Below, piece after piece: positions 53,530-62,215 of a stretch of DNA of 64,000 nucleotides. The position numbers were made by a program, and so were the translations under genes. Position 1 is the stretch's first letter, and each line of letters starts with the position of its first letter. The notes under the pieces were generated by a model. That model worked only from the letters and a program-made list of their open reading frames with translations, made no database searches and was not told the DNA's origin. Location: NCBI GenBank assembly GCA_041398745.1, contig JAWKUB010000010.1, positions 124,001 through 188,000 of the forward strand, read 5' to 3'. This DNA is from JACKHO01 sp041398745 (GTDB lineage Bacteria; Planctomycetota; Planctomycetia; Planctomycetales; Planctomycetaceae).

Positions 53530-54705
53530 CTATTCCGACTCCGCTGGCTGTGGTTCAAGTTCGCCGGTCCAGATTTCGCCCAGCGAGAATACTTTAAGCC
53601 CTCGCTGCACTTCTGGAAGCGTATCGAGCCGGGTCAATTCGACTTCACCAGTTTCGGAATTCCGATGGCACCACGTGACTTCCTGCGGCTCAAATGCATC
53701 GACCAGATAAGGCGAATGGCTGGTGAGTACCACTTGCGTTTCAGGATGACGCTCCACCAGTCGCCGAAGAATCCGAACGATATCGCCAACGCGATTGGGG
53801 TGAATGCCATTCTCGGGCTCTTCAATCAGCAACACCCTTGGAGGTTCGGGAAGGTACATCAGGGCCAGATAGCCAAGCACGTACAACATTCCTTCGGCGG
53901 CTTGGGAGGCCGGGAGGTCGTGCTTTGAGTTCTTGAGCCGAAAGACGATTTGCTTACCGGGTGACTGTTTAAGTTGCAGTGTCTCATCGGGCTGATCAAC
54001 TGGCGAGTCGTAGCCCGTTTGTTGAACAAGTGCTATGGATCGCACGCTTGGGAAAATCTCTACAAATTCATGCTCGAGTTCCGCAAACGTGTCCCGGTCA
54101 TAATTCAGAATATCATCAATGAGTGTCGCTAGTCCGAAGCCATTTCCCTCGATCCGAAATCTGCGTTTCGGATTGAGCGCAACGGGTAATGCTAGGTTTC
54201 GTGCGGACCAACGTACGTACCAGCACATCGACAGAGCAGAAAGTACCCGCTTCGCGTACCTAAGGTCATCCTTCGTCGCATGGTGCGAAACATGCAGCCC
54301 CTGAGCTAACCTCGCACTGTATGTCCATTCTTCGCCGTTCGAAAGGTTCACATTGGCCTTGCTCTCATCGCGATACTGGACCGTTCCCCATTTTACGGAA
54401 GTGGCGTGTTGAGTATCGAATTCTGCTGCGATTCCATAGAAGAACGGACCTTCCCCGTCCGTTATCTTGCAAGTCGCTGTGACACTCGTCCCCTTTGCGT
54501 CAAAGTGAACGAGCTCTCGTCCACGCCATCTCCCCAAGAAGCTGTCTGGGGCACTTCGAGTCACACTGCGACAAATTGCCGCGATTGCTTCCAGAACGCT
54601 GGTCTTGCCTGAGTCGTTGGGGCCAATCAGCAGGTGTAAAGGCGTCAGGTCAAGCGTGACTTGCTTGATCGCCTTAAAGTTTGTGATGGTCACCTGCGTA
54701 ATCAT
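53530..54705 (-). CDS. AAA/ABC-type ATPase of the OLD/RecF-like group (AAA_21)
   Basis: The product has 391 residues. It starts MITQVTITNFKAIKQVTLDL with the P-loop GPNDSGKTS (28-36). The signature-like region is LPASQAAEGMLYVLGYLAL; Walker B is PRVLLIEEPENGIHP, and the H-loop is VVLTSHSPYLVD. These features are shared with OLD-family and other SMC-like ATPases that drive anti-phage nucleases. It lacks its own TOPRIM, but the adjoining DUF4276 gene supplies one. A defence role is inference from pairing and location. An inverted repeat (54738-54816) lies just before its start. Confidence 0.85.
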   Translation of the reverse strand: MITQVTITNFKAIKQVTLDLTPLHLLIGPNDSGKTSVLEAIAAICRSVTRSAPDSFLGRWRGRELVHFDAKGTSVTATCKITDGEGPFFYGIAAEFDTQHATSVKWGTVQYRDESKANVNLSNGEEWTYSARLAQGLHVSHHATKDDLRYAKRVLSALSMCWYVRWSARNLALPVALNPKRRFRIEGNGFGLATLIDDILNYDRDTFAELEHEFVEIFPSVRSIALVQQTGYDSPVDQPDETLQLKQSPGKQIVFRLKNSKHDLPASQAAEGMLYVLGYLALMYLPEPPRVLLIEEPENGIHPNRVGDIVRILRRLVERHPETQVVLTSHSPYLVDAFEPQEVTWCHRNSETGEVELTRLDTLPEVQRGLKVFSLGEIWTGELEPQPAESE

Positions 54706-54737
54706 ACTGGCACTGCCGAAGTGAATGAGAAACGTGC

Positions 54738-54816
54738 GGTTGGCACTCGTATTGTATGCGCCGGGTCAGGCTGGGAAATGCCAATTGACATTCCCAGCGT
54801 ACCCGAATCGCCAACC
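54738..54816. repeat. Nested inverted repeat at island edge
   Basis: Outer arms GGTTGGC (54738-54744) and GCCAACC (54810-54816) enclose an inner stem GCTGGGAAATG (54770-54780) with CATTCCCAGC (54789-54798), one bulge. It occupies the gap between the stop of the propeller gene (54822) and the start of the AAA ATPase gene. It may terminate the propeller transcript, or mark an insertion edge. Confidence 0.65.
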
Positions 54817-54821
54817 ACTTC

Positions 54822-56738
54822 CTACTTCCCTCTCCCCAGAATTCGTTCCGTCACTCGTGGCATCATGGCGGCGAGGTTGGGGTGTTCTTTGAGGTTGTAC
54901 TGCTTGGCGAGTTTCAGGAATTCGGCGCTGCGGGTTTCCAGCAGTGGGTGCAGGTTTTGCCAGACCAGGTGTGGGATGAGTGGGTCATCGCCGCAGGTGG
55001 TGAGGACTTCCAGCAGGACGGGAATGGGATCGATCAATTCCTGCTTGCAGACAGCAATGACGACCTGCCGCTGTACGATGGGTGACTTATCCTTCGCCAT
55101 TTCTTTGAGGCGGGCGGCGAGTTCGTTGTCGAACTTCTTGGTGTCACCTGCCATGCGGACGCCGAAGGCACGGAGGTCCGCATCTTCGGATTGCATGACA
55201 TGCCGGATGTCGAATGAATTTGGCTGGCTGGCGGCAATGACCCTGTGTGCCCCCAACTGGTAGCGGCGGCTGTCGGTTTTCTTGCCGACGATGGCGGCCA
55301 CGATTTGCTTGAAATCCTCACCGGTCACACGCTCGCTCAGGAGTCGTTGTGCGGTCTCCCGATTGTAGATGTTCGAGTCATCCAGCATTTCGACCAGTTC
55401 CTGGATGCTCTTGGCTCCCAGGTCGTCGGCCTTGGAACTCTTATGACCTTTGTAGACCACGCGGTACAGCCGACCGCGTTCCCGTTCGATGCCGGCAGGA
55501 TCGGCGTTGGCGTCCTGATAGCAGTGATAGCGGTCATACCAGTCGAGAATGTACAGGCAACCATCGGGGCCGACTTTCTGAACGACAGGCATGAACCAAG
55601 GGTCGTTGGCTGAGAGGAAGTCGGCGAGCTTCGGTGCGGCTTCGTCACCGGTTTTCGCGATGATGCCATATTCGTCGTCATCCCAGGCTCCTGCTTTCGG
55701 CTCGAAGCCGGGGTGCGGCTTGCCGGCGTAGGTGCTGCCGGTTCGTTCCACAATGTCGGCGTTAATGCAGCCGCCGTGGATGTTCCCCATGTACAGGACG
55801 TTGCGGTATTCCTCCGGGTAAGCCTCGGAGTCGAACCAGGTGATGCCGCAGTAAGCGGCTTTCTGGTGTTTGTGGTTCACAATCGACCGCATCGGCCACG
55901 TGTGCGCCGGGTACGGTCCACCCTGCCTAATGTAATAGGCCGACTCAGAAATGTGCCAGAGGTGATCAATCACGCACGCGGAAATGAAGAAGTCACCTTC
56001 GTCGTTCGCGGCAATGCCCCAGGGATTACTCGTCCCCTCCGCGAAGATTTGAAATTCGCGCGTGCGGGGATGAATTCGCCACATGGCACAGGTGAACTTC
56101 CAGCCGGGATGCTCGTCGGAGTAGTTGGGATTCTCTTTGCCGTATTTCACATCACAGTAATTGAACACACCGTTCAATCCGTAGAGCCAACCATCGGGGC
56201 CCCAGGTGAATGCGTTGGGAAGTTCGTGGGTATCGGTGCGTCCGAATCCCGTGACAATGACTTCCTGCTTGTCGGCTTTGAGGTCTCCATCGGTGTCCTG
56301 TAGGAACAGGATGTCGGGCGCATTTGCAACCCACACGCCGCCGTATCCCACGGCAATTCCGGACGGAATGCTGAGTCCTTCGGCGAAGATTGTGACCTTG
56401 TCGACCTTGCCATCACCGTCGGTATCTTCGAGAACCTTAATGCGGTCGCGACCTGGACCGGGCTCTTTCCTGGGATACTCGAAACTCTCAGTGACCCAGA
56501 ATCGCCCTTTCTCGTCGATGAACATGGCCACGGGATTCACGACGTCTGGTTCCGCTGCCACGATTTCGACGGAGAACCCTTCTGGCACCGTCATCTTCTT
56601 CACGGCTTCTTCCGCAGTGACGGGCGGCCCGGGTGGTCGATCGTGCCGACGTGGAATGGCGAGTTCTTGTGCCTGAGTGAGTGAAGCGGAGAACGTGCAG
56701 AACAAGAACGCGAAAGCGGTCCACCGAACCTGAGACAT
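54822..56738 (-). CDS. TIGR02604-type propeller protein with HEAT repeats, lacking haem domain
   Basis: The product has 638 residues with signal peptide MSQVRWTAFAFLFCTFSASLTQAQ. The body is the planctomycete/verrucomicrobial 'membrane-bound dehydrogenase' propeller: MTVPEGFSVEIVAAEPDVVNPVAM, RIKVLEDTDGDGKVDK, GGVWVANAPDILFLQDTDGD, HELPNAFTWGPDGWLYGLNG and VGPDGCLYILDWYDRYH. HEAT-like helices fill 440-638. It ends abruptly at AAMMPRVTERILGRGK. In most relatives the chain goes on to a TIGR02603 haem c domain; here that part is found separately at 49907-51223. Confidence 0.87.
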   Translation of the reverse strand: MSQVRWTAFAFLFCTFSASLTQAQELAIPRRHDRPPGPPVTAEEAVKKMTVPEGFSVEIVAAEPDVVNPVAMFIDEKGRFWVTESFEYPRKEPGPGRDRIKVLEDTDGDGKVDKVTIFAEGLSIPSGIAVGYGGVWVANAPDILFLQDTDGDLKADKQEVIVTGFGRTDTHELPNAFTWGPDGWLYGLNGVFNYCDVKYGKENPNYSDEHPGWKFTCAMWRIHPRTREFQIFAEGTSNPWGIAANDEGDFFISACVIDHLWHISESAYYIRQGGPYPAHTWPMRSIVNHKHQKAAYCGITWFDSEAYPEEYRNVLYMGNIHGGCINADIVERTGSTYAGKPHPGFEPKAGAWDDDEYGIIAKTGDEAAPKLADFLSANDPWFMPVVQKVGPDGCLYILDWYDRYHCYQDANADPAGIERERGRLYRVVYKGHKSSKADDLGAKSIQELVEMLDDSNIYNRETAQRLLSERVTGEDFKQIVAAIVGKKTDSRRYQLGAHRVIAASQPNSFDIRHVMQSEDADLRAFGVRMAGDTKKFDNELAARLKEMAKDKSPIVQRQVVIAVCKQELIDPIPVLLEVLTTCGDDPLIPHLVWQNLHPLLETRSAEFLKLAKQYNLKEHPNLAAMMPRVTERILGRGK

Positions 56739-56859
56739 CTAAGCCACCTGAATCATGGGAAAGTGATTTAATCAATCCCCACAGTCTGGTTCAGAAGCCC
56801 GGTTCAATTCAAGCGACCGACAGAAGTTTGCCTACCTCTGCACTGGCCTCAGACATATA

Positions 56860-56895
56860 AAAAGCAAAACCGGAATGCCGTTGGACATTCCGGTT
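56860..56895 (-). terminator. Rho-independent terminator after Cys-rich lipoprotein gene
   Basis: On the minus strand AACCGGAATG and CATTCCGGTT form a perfect 10-bp stem with an 8-nt loop, followed by TTTTGCTTTTT. It lies about 30 nt after the stop codon of the lipoprotein gene. Confidence 0.88.
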
Positions 56896-56925
56896 CGCGG
56901 TTACCAAGTTGATTTCAACTGCGTT

Positions 56926-57660
56926 TTAGAAAGGCGCGGTCGTCTGAAAGCTGCTTTGCTGGATGACAGCTGACGGCAATGACGGGCCAGACATCATGGG
57001 CTGCGGCATATTTGTCACAGGTTGAGTCGGCGCTGGGAACGGCTGAGGCGTCGGCAGCATGGGAGCCTGTGTCGCGCTCATCATGGGTTGCGTCGGCATT
57101 GTTGCCGTGGGCGAGTACTGCATAGGTGTCTGAAAGTTCTGGTAGTACTGCGTCGTTCCCATTGGAGTTGGTTCCATCGGCGGTCCAGATGGCATCCCTG
57201 GTGCCGCACAGGATGGAGCAGAACATGAAGGGGACATGTACGAACCGCCGTAGCTGCTCATGCCATCCATTGGCATGCCGCCCATCGGATCGGAGTAAAC
57301 ACCGCCAAATGACGTGCCGCATCCGCAACTGTCGAAACCGCCCATGCCACCGCAAGGATCGCAAGGATTCATGACGGTATCGCAAGCAGCGCATCCACCC
57401 ATTCCAATGGAAGCGGAAAGGATGGGATAGCGGCGATGCAGAATTCGCAAATCGCGTTGAAACAATTGCCAGCGGAGCCGCCGAACAGGTCCCATTGGAC
57501 CGTAGGGACGCAAAGGTCCTCCAACAACATCGCAGTCGACACAGCCGCCATAAGGATTGAATCCCGGCATGGTCGCGTAGGGGCCGTATCCAACACAGCC
57601 TGTTGCTGTCAGGGCGAGAAGCATTCCCGCAGAGTAAATGAGTCGTCGCATGGTATTCAC
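56926..57660 (-). CDS. Cysteine- and Met/Pro/Gly-rich lipoprotein
   Basis: The product has 244 residues, with a lipobox LTATGC at the end of a short signal (MRRLIYSAGMLLALTATGC, so Met4 at 57651 may be the start). After lipidation, the chain has a Cys/Gly-rich region (CVDCDVVGG, MGGCAACDTVMNPCDPCGGMGGFDSCGCG). A low-complexity tail rich in Met, Pro, Gln and Thr follows. Such proteins are common on planctomycete cell envelopes; no catalytic role is visible. A second frame of similar length overlaps it (57712 down to 56915) but lacks a signal and is a shadow. Confidence 0.72.
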   Translation of the reverse strand: MNTMRRLIYSAGMLLALTATGCVGYGPYATMPGFNPYGGCVDCDVVGGPLRPYGPMGPVRRLRWQLFQRDLRILHRRYPILSASIGMGGCAACDTVMNPCDPCGGMGGFDSCGCGTSFGGVYSDPMGGMPMDGMSSYGGSYMSPSCSAPSCAAPGMPSGPPMEPTPMGTTQYYQNFQTPMQYSPTATMPTQPMMSATQAPMLPTPQPFPAPTQPVTNMPQPMMSGPSLPSAVIQQSSFQTTAPF

Positions 57661-57988
57661 TATTCCAGGGGCATCGATTCAAGTGGCTGAAGGGTGCAGC
57701 TTCAGTCCTCATGAGCGTGAAGATTCACCTCCACGCATCTCACTTATCGTCTGGGGCTTTGGGTAAACTTTAACGATTCTCCTGTTTTTCGGTTTTTTCC
57801 TTAAGTTTTGAACACCTCCAGCCGCCATCCCGTAAACGGCACTGCAACATACACTTGCGTTGAGTCTGCCGGTAATCGCGACAACTGGCTGACTTTCCTT
57901 ATCAGGGGCGCAACCGGGCTATTGACAGTTGAAACGGTCTCTCTCCCTGCGGACTCCTGGCAGTTCTGCACCTGTCTTCAACCAAGCC
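57661..57988. promoter_or_regulatory. Divergent region between lipoprotein and portal-like gene
   Basis: This gap of about 330 nt holds no gene I can support. It has a T-rich run (57781-57806) and must contain promoters for both directions. I cannot name a consensus. Confidence 0.35.
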
Positions 57989-59350
57989 ATGCCCATGCTT
58001 CAGTATTTCCGTGACATGTTCAATACGTTCGCCCTGCGCGCCCGCTATGAGCGGCTCATTCACGAGCGGCTGCTGCAGTTCACCGAGCAGGAAACCAATC
58101 TGCCCGTGGCTGACGAAGCGGCGAAATGGCAATTGGCGGGGGGGAATGGGAATTCGCTCTCCAATGTGCAACAAAGTGATATCCGACAACGTGCCCGCAA
58201 GCTGTCTCGCACCAACCCCCATGCCCGCAACATTCTCCGGCTCCTGCAGGCATACGTGACTGGCCCAGGACTTACATTCACTCATCGGGACACGTCAGCA
58301 GAAGAGAGCCAGGAATGTGAACTCGTCGCTCAGGCCAACCGATTGTGGAAATCTTTCCTGCAATCCAATGCTCGCCACTACGACTTCAACGAACACGCTC
58401 GACGCACCTGGCGGGATGGTGAATGCTTCGTCCGCAAATTCACATCAAGCGAATGGCCACCCGCCGTCCGCTTTGTCGATCCCGAACTCATCGGCCCCAC
58501 GCCGCTCTATCCTGATTCACAAGGCATCGTCACCCGCGAACATGACGTTGAAACTCCTCTGGAGTATTTGAAAGTAAATCCCCAGCGGGCGATTCTCGAC
58601 GAAGCCATCCCGGCAGACGAAATGTGTCACACCCGGATTGGCGTCGATTCCAACGAGAAACGCGGAATGACAATTTTCGCGTCCATCCTCGACACCCTCG
58701 ACTGCTTCGACAACTGGGTCGAAACGGAACTACTCGCAAGGAAGCTGCAGTCCTCCATAGTTCTCTGGCGCAAGGTGCAGGGATCGCCCCAGCAAATCAG
58801 TACGATGGCTGACAACGCGGGAACGAACGATCCGCTCCACGGTCGCCGTGAACGCGTAAAACCGGGAACCATTCTGACGACGAATCACGGCACCGATATC
58901 CAGTTCCTCCAGCCAAATACGAATTTCGGCGACGCCGTTCCGCTTGGCCGCATGTTGTTACTGAGCGTTGCCGCCGGTGCGGGACTTCCGGAATTCATGT
59001 TGACGTCTGACGCTTCCAATGCGAACTTCGCATCAACAATGGTCGCGGAAGGTCCCGCGGTGAAACTGTTCCAGGGAGAACAACAGTTCTTCGCGAAGGA
59101 ATTCACCTGGCTATGGCGCTGGATCATGCAGGACGCCATCGACATGGGGCTGCTTCCAGATGACTTCTTCAGCCGCATTGAAATCAATTGGACGTTTCCA
59201 CAACTCATCAATCGCGATCGTCCCAAGGAACGCATGGCCGACGTGCGTCTCATCGAAACCGGAGTGCTTTCTCGTTCCGAAGTCGCCCGGCGCGATGGTG
59301 TCTGCCCGCAGCGCATGACCACAGAAATCGCGGCCGAGAAACAGCCGTAG
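57989..59350 (+). CDS. Phage portal-like protein (lambda family), isolated
   Basis: The product has 453 residues from the ATG at 57989 (57995 also possible; an in-frame TTG at 57929 is less likely). The pattern matches lambda-type portals: ARKLSRTNPHARNILRLLQAYVTGPG near the start and RTWRDGECFVRKFTSSEWPPAVRFVDPELI. Mid-chain is GMTIFASILDTLDCFDNWVETELLARK; later VAAGAGLPEFMLTSDASNANFASTMVAEG and INWTFPQLINRDRPKERMADVRLIETGVLSRSEVARRDG. No terminase, capsid, tail or integrase gene adjoins it, and its own terminator follows. It is either a prophage relic or a domesticated gene. Confidence 0.72.
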   Translation: MPMLQYFRDMFNTFALRARYERLIHERLLQFTEQETNLPVADEAAKWQLAGGNGNSLSNVQQSDIRQRARKLSRTNPHARNILRLLQAYVTGPGLTFTHRDTSAEESQECELVAQANRLWKSFLQSNARHYDFNEHARRTWRDGECFVRKFTSSEWPPAVRFVDPELIGPTPLYPDSQGIVTREHDVETPLEYLKVNPQRAILDEAIPADEMCHTRIGVDSNEKRGMTIFASILDTLDCFDNWVETELLARKLQSSIVLWRKVQGSPQQISTMADNAGTNDPLHGRRERVKPGTILTTNHGTDIQFLQPNTNFGDAVPLGRMLLLSVAAGAGLPEFMLTSDASNANFASTMVAEGPAVKLFQGEQQFFAKEFTWLWRWIMQDAIDMGLLPDDFFSRIEINWTFPQLINRDRPKERMADVRLIETGVLSRSEVARRDGVCPQRMTTEIAAEKQP

Positions 59351-59776
59351 CCGGAGAAGCCAACAGTTCAGACGTTGTGCTCACAAGCCACCAGTAATCT
59401 CATGGAAGATTGCTGGTGGCTTTTAATGTTTTGGTGGCAAACGTCAACGCGTTGGGAACAGGTGCGGCTCATCACAAAAAATCAGAAACTGAGAGGCAGG
59501 GTTGTTGAAGTCGCTCCATGTCCTGCGTTTATGTTCCCTATCAATCGCCAATCTGAACTCAGCAAATACTGTCATGCGGCAGGCGCTGTTGCGAAAGTTT
59601 GACGATTCGTCACATCCATTCCCATCAACCGGGAGACCTGGAGTTCAGCCCTCACAACCTGTGGCTCAGCTTGTCGTCGATAAGTTGGTGTCATTACGTT
59701 TGTGATGATTCTCTCACGCTGAAGCCCGCACAAGTCGGGGAGCTCCAGGGAGCATTCAGAACAAAGGAACGGTCTC
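59351..59776. other. Gap between portal-like and peroxidase genes
   Basis: Apart from the terminator at 59385-59424, this stretch has no supported gene. Short ORFs here have no ribosome-binding site or recognisable product. The last 20 nt hold AAAGGAA, the ribosome-binding site of the peroxidase gene. Confidence 0.45.
59385..59424 (+). terminator. Rho-independent terminator after portal-like gene
   Basis: AAGCCACCAG (59385-59394) pairs with CTGGTGGCTT (59413-59422); the inner bases AATCT and AGATT extend the stem. TTTT follows. It ends the portal-like transcript 35 nt after its stop. Confidence 0.85.
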
Positions 59777-62149
59777 ATGCTGCGCGCACTCTTCTCCGCA
59801 AAACGCCGTACGTCCCGGAAGTCGGTCCTCACGTCATCTGCCGAAATCTTTGAAGAACGGCAAATGCTCTCGGCAAGTACGTCCCTCGGGAATCCGCCAC
59901 CGAATGTCCAAGCACCGCCAGCCATCGACGGAACGGGCAACAACCTGTTGAACCCTGACTGGGGCAGCACGGGCGAGCAACTCTTGCGTCTCACCTCAGT
60001 CGATTACACGGACGGCCTCGGTACTCCGAAAAGTGATGGTCTCCCCAGCGCACGCGAAGTCAGCAACGCTGTGTCCGCGCAAGACGGTCTCATTTACAAC
60101 GACCGCTTCCTGACCGATTATGTCTGGATTTGGGGGCAGTTCATCGACCATGACATCGACCTCTCCGATGCCGCCAATCCCGCAGAGAGCTTCGATATCG
60201 AAGTTCCAACGGGCGATCCGTACTTCGATCCCTTCGGTACGGGGACTCAAACCATTGGTTTGACACGTTCCGACTATGAATTCGACTCCGAAGGTGTCCG
60301 CCAGCAATTGAATTCAATAACGGCGTTCCTTGATGGTTCTGTCGTCTACGGTTCGGACCAAGAACGTGCCGACGCACTCCGCACCTTTGAGGGCGGTCAT
60401 CTCAAGACGAGCGACGGCAATCTCCTGCCATTTAATACAGATGGACTCGACAACGCGGGTGGCCCGAGTGACAGCCTGTTCCTGGCAGGTGATGTACGTG
60501 CGAACGAGAACGTTTTGCTGACCTCCATGCAGACAATTTGGGTGCGTGAGCACAACAGAATCGCCGATCAGCTCGCCCAACAGAATCCGGGACTCAGCGA
60601 TGAGCAGTTGTACCAAGGCGCTCGTCGCATTGTGACAGCGGAAATTCAGGCGATTACGTACAACGAGTTCCTGCCAGCCCTGCTCGGCAGTCAGGCTCCT
60701 GGCCGCTACGAAGGTTATGACCCCACTGTTGACCCCGGGATTGCCAACATCTTCTCAACGGCAGCCTATCGCTTCGGTCACAGTATGTTGTCATCGACAC
60801 TGCAACGTGTCGGGTCAGATGGAAACGAAGCGGCCGAGGGTGACCTCGAACTGAAGAACGGATTCTTCAATCCTTCCGAAGTCGTCAATTACGGCGTCGA
60901 TTCACTGCTGCGTGGTGCAGCAACTCAACTTGCTCAAGAAGTGGACGCGTACGTCATTGACGATATTCGCAACTTCCTGTTTGGCCCTCCCGGTTCCGGC
61001 GGACTCGATTTGGCCTCGCTAAACATTCAGCGTGGACGCGATCACGGGCTCCCCAGCTACAACCAGGCTCGTCTCGACCTCGGCCTGGAAGCTGTGACGA
61101 GTTTCGATCAAATCACGTCCGACCCGGAACTCGCGGCCAAGCTAGAAGCGGTCTACGGCAGCGTCGATAACGTTGACGTATGGGTTGGTGGACTCGCGGA
61201 AGATCATGTTCCAGGCTCCAGCATGGGTGAACTCTTCACTGCGGTTATCGCTGACCAGTTCAGCCGCATTCGGGCGGGTGATCGTTTCTGGTACCAGAAC
61301 ACTTTCTCCGGGAAAGAGCTCCAGCAAATCGAGCGGACCACGCTGAAGGACGTCATCGAGCGGAACACGGGTGTTCGCGGTCTGCAGGAAAACGTCTTCT
61401 ATTCAACCGATGTTTTTCACGTCGACCTCGCGAAACTTCCGCCGAAAGAAGTCACCGTAGTGGAAGGCCAGAACCGCGTTTTCGTCCTGGACCGACGTTC
61501 CGGCCACGTGCTGGTTTCACAATCGCTGAGCGGGTTGCAGCAAGTCGTCATCCAGGGCGACGCAAACCGAGATGAAATTGTCACGTATGGTGTCACTCAA
61601 CTGGTCAGCCAACTCGGACATGGCATGGTGTTCCATGGCAATCAGGGGAATAACGATCAATTGCGTGTCTGGGGAACCACACGCGATGATGACATCGTCA
61701 TTGATGAAACAACCATCATGGCGAATAGCTCGGAAGTCGAATACTACGGCATGACCGCCATGATTGTGGTTGGCCACCGTGGCAACGACCACATGCGAAT
61801 TAACAACAGCCTCTGCAAGGAAGTAAGCATGTTCGGCTGCGATGGTGACGACACCCTCATCGGCGGCCTGATGAACGACTACCTCAATGGAGGTAATGGT
61901 AATGACCGCCTCATGGGCATGATGGGGAACGACCGACTCGTCGGCGGTTACGGCAGAGACATCCTCATGGGTGGCGACGGCAACGACGGCCTTTATGGCG
62001 ACGGTGGCGACGACGTTCTCATGGGCGAAGCCGGCAACGACTGGCTCTACAGCGGCACCGGTAGCCATGATGTCATGGACGGTGGCCTGGGCCGCGACGT
62101 CATCAACGGCGTCCGCGAGCCATTCGCCTCACTGTTCTCTACCGTATGA
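59777..62149 (+). CDS. Animal-type haem peroxidase with C-terminal RTX-like repeats
   Basis: The product has 790 residues with AAAGGAA before the start. The N-terminus carries SAEIFEERQMLSAST, the planctomycete sorting-type motif. The peroxidase domain (about 40-560) has the distal His in GQFIDHDIDLS, TAFLDGSVVYGSD, the WVREHNRIAD helix, the proximal His in AYRFGHSMLSS, and LNIQRGRDHGLPSYN. The end (about 685-780) has Gly-Asp-rich calcium-binding repeats (GGNGNDRLMG...GGDGNDGLYGDGGDD), as in RTX proteins. Related bacterial peroxinectin-like enzymes oxidise halides or phenols outside the cell. Its physiological substrate is unknown. Confidence 0.9.
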   Translation: MLRALFSAKRRTSRKSVLTSSAEIFEERQMLSASTSLGNPPPNVQAPPAIDGTGNNLLNPDWGSTGEQLLRLTSVDYTDGLGTPKSDGLPSAREVSNAVSAQDGLIYNDRFLTDYVWIWGQFIDHDIDLSDAANPAESFDIEVPTGDPYFDPFGTGTQTIGLTRSDYEFDSEGVRQQLNSITAFLDGSVVYGSDQERADALRTFEGGHLKTSDGNLLPFNTDGLDNAGGPSDSLFLAGDVRANENVLLTSMQTIWVREHNRIADQLAQQNPGLSDEQLYQGARRIVTAEIQAITYNEFLPALLGSQAPGRYEGYDPTVDPGIANIFSTAAYRFGHSMLSSTLQRVGSDGNEAAEGDLELKNGFFNPSEVVNYGVDSLLRGAATQLAQEVDAYVIDDIRNFLFGPPGSGGLDLASLNIQRGRDHGLPSYNQARLDLGLEAVTSFDQITSDPELAAKLEAVYGSVDNVDVWVGGLAEDHVPGSSMGELFTAVIADQFSRIRAGDRFWYQNTFSGKELQQIERTTLKDVIERNTGVRGLQENVFYSTDVFHVDLAKLPPKEVTVVEGQNRVFVLDRRSGHVLVSQSLSGLQQVVIQGDANRDEIVTYGVTQLVSQLGHGMVFHGNQGNNDQLRVWGTTRDDDIVIDETTIMANSSEVEYYGMTAMIVVGHRGNDHMRINNSLCKEVSMFGCDGDDTLIGGLMNDYLNGGNGNDRLMGMMGNDRLVGGYGRDILMGGDGNDGLYGDGGDDVLMGEAGNDWLYSGTGSHDVMDGGLGRDVINGVREPFASLFSTV

Positions 62150-62179
62150 TTCGTAACTTGAACTGATCTGCTGTGTGTG

Positions 62180-62215
62180 AAGCGCGGCCCGCTGGAATTC
62201 CAGCGGGCCGCGCTT
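62180..62215. terminator. Perfect 36-nt palindrome after peroxidase gene
   Basis: The 36 bases are their own reverse complement; each half begins AAGCGCGGCCCGCTGG, and the centre is GAATTC. It is 30 nt after the stop. No long T-run follows, but the stem would be very stable in RNA; it may end transcription in both directions. Confidence 0.75.

Noticed and set aside
56915..57712. 265-residue ORF overlapping the Cys-rich lipoprotein in another frame
   Set aside because: It lacks a signal and is rich in Arg/Cys/Ser as expected for a shadow; the other frame has a proper lipobox.
57929..59350. Prophage
   Set aside because: Only the portal-like gene was recognised; flanking genes are a planctomycete lipoprotein and a peroxidase.
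61517..62068. 183-residue minus-strand Val/Ala/His-rich ORF
   Set aside because: It is the reverse reading of the Gly-Asp-rich repeats of the peroxidase; low complexity explains it.
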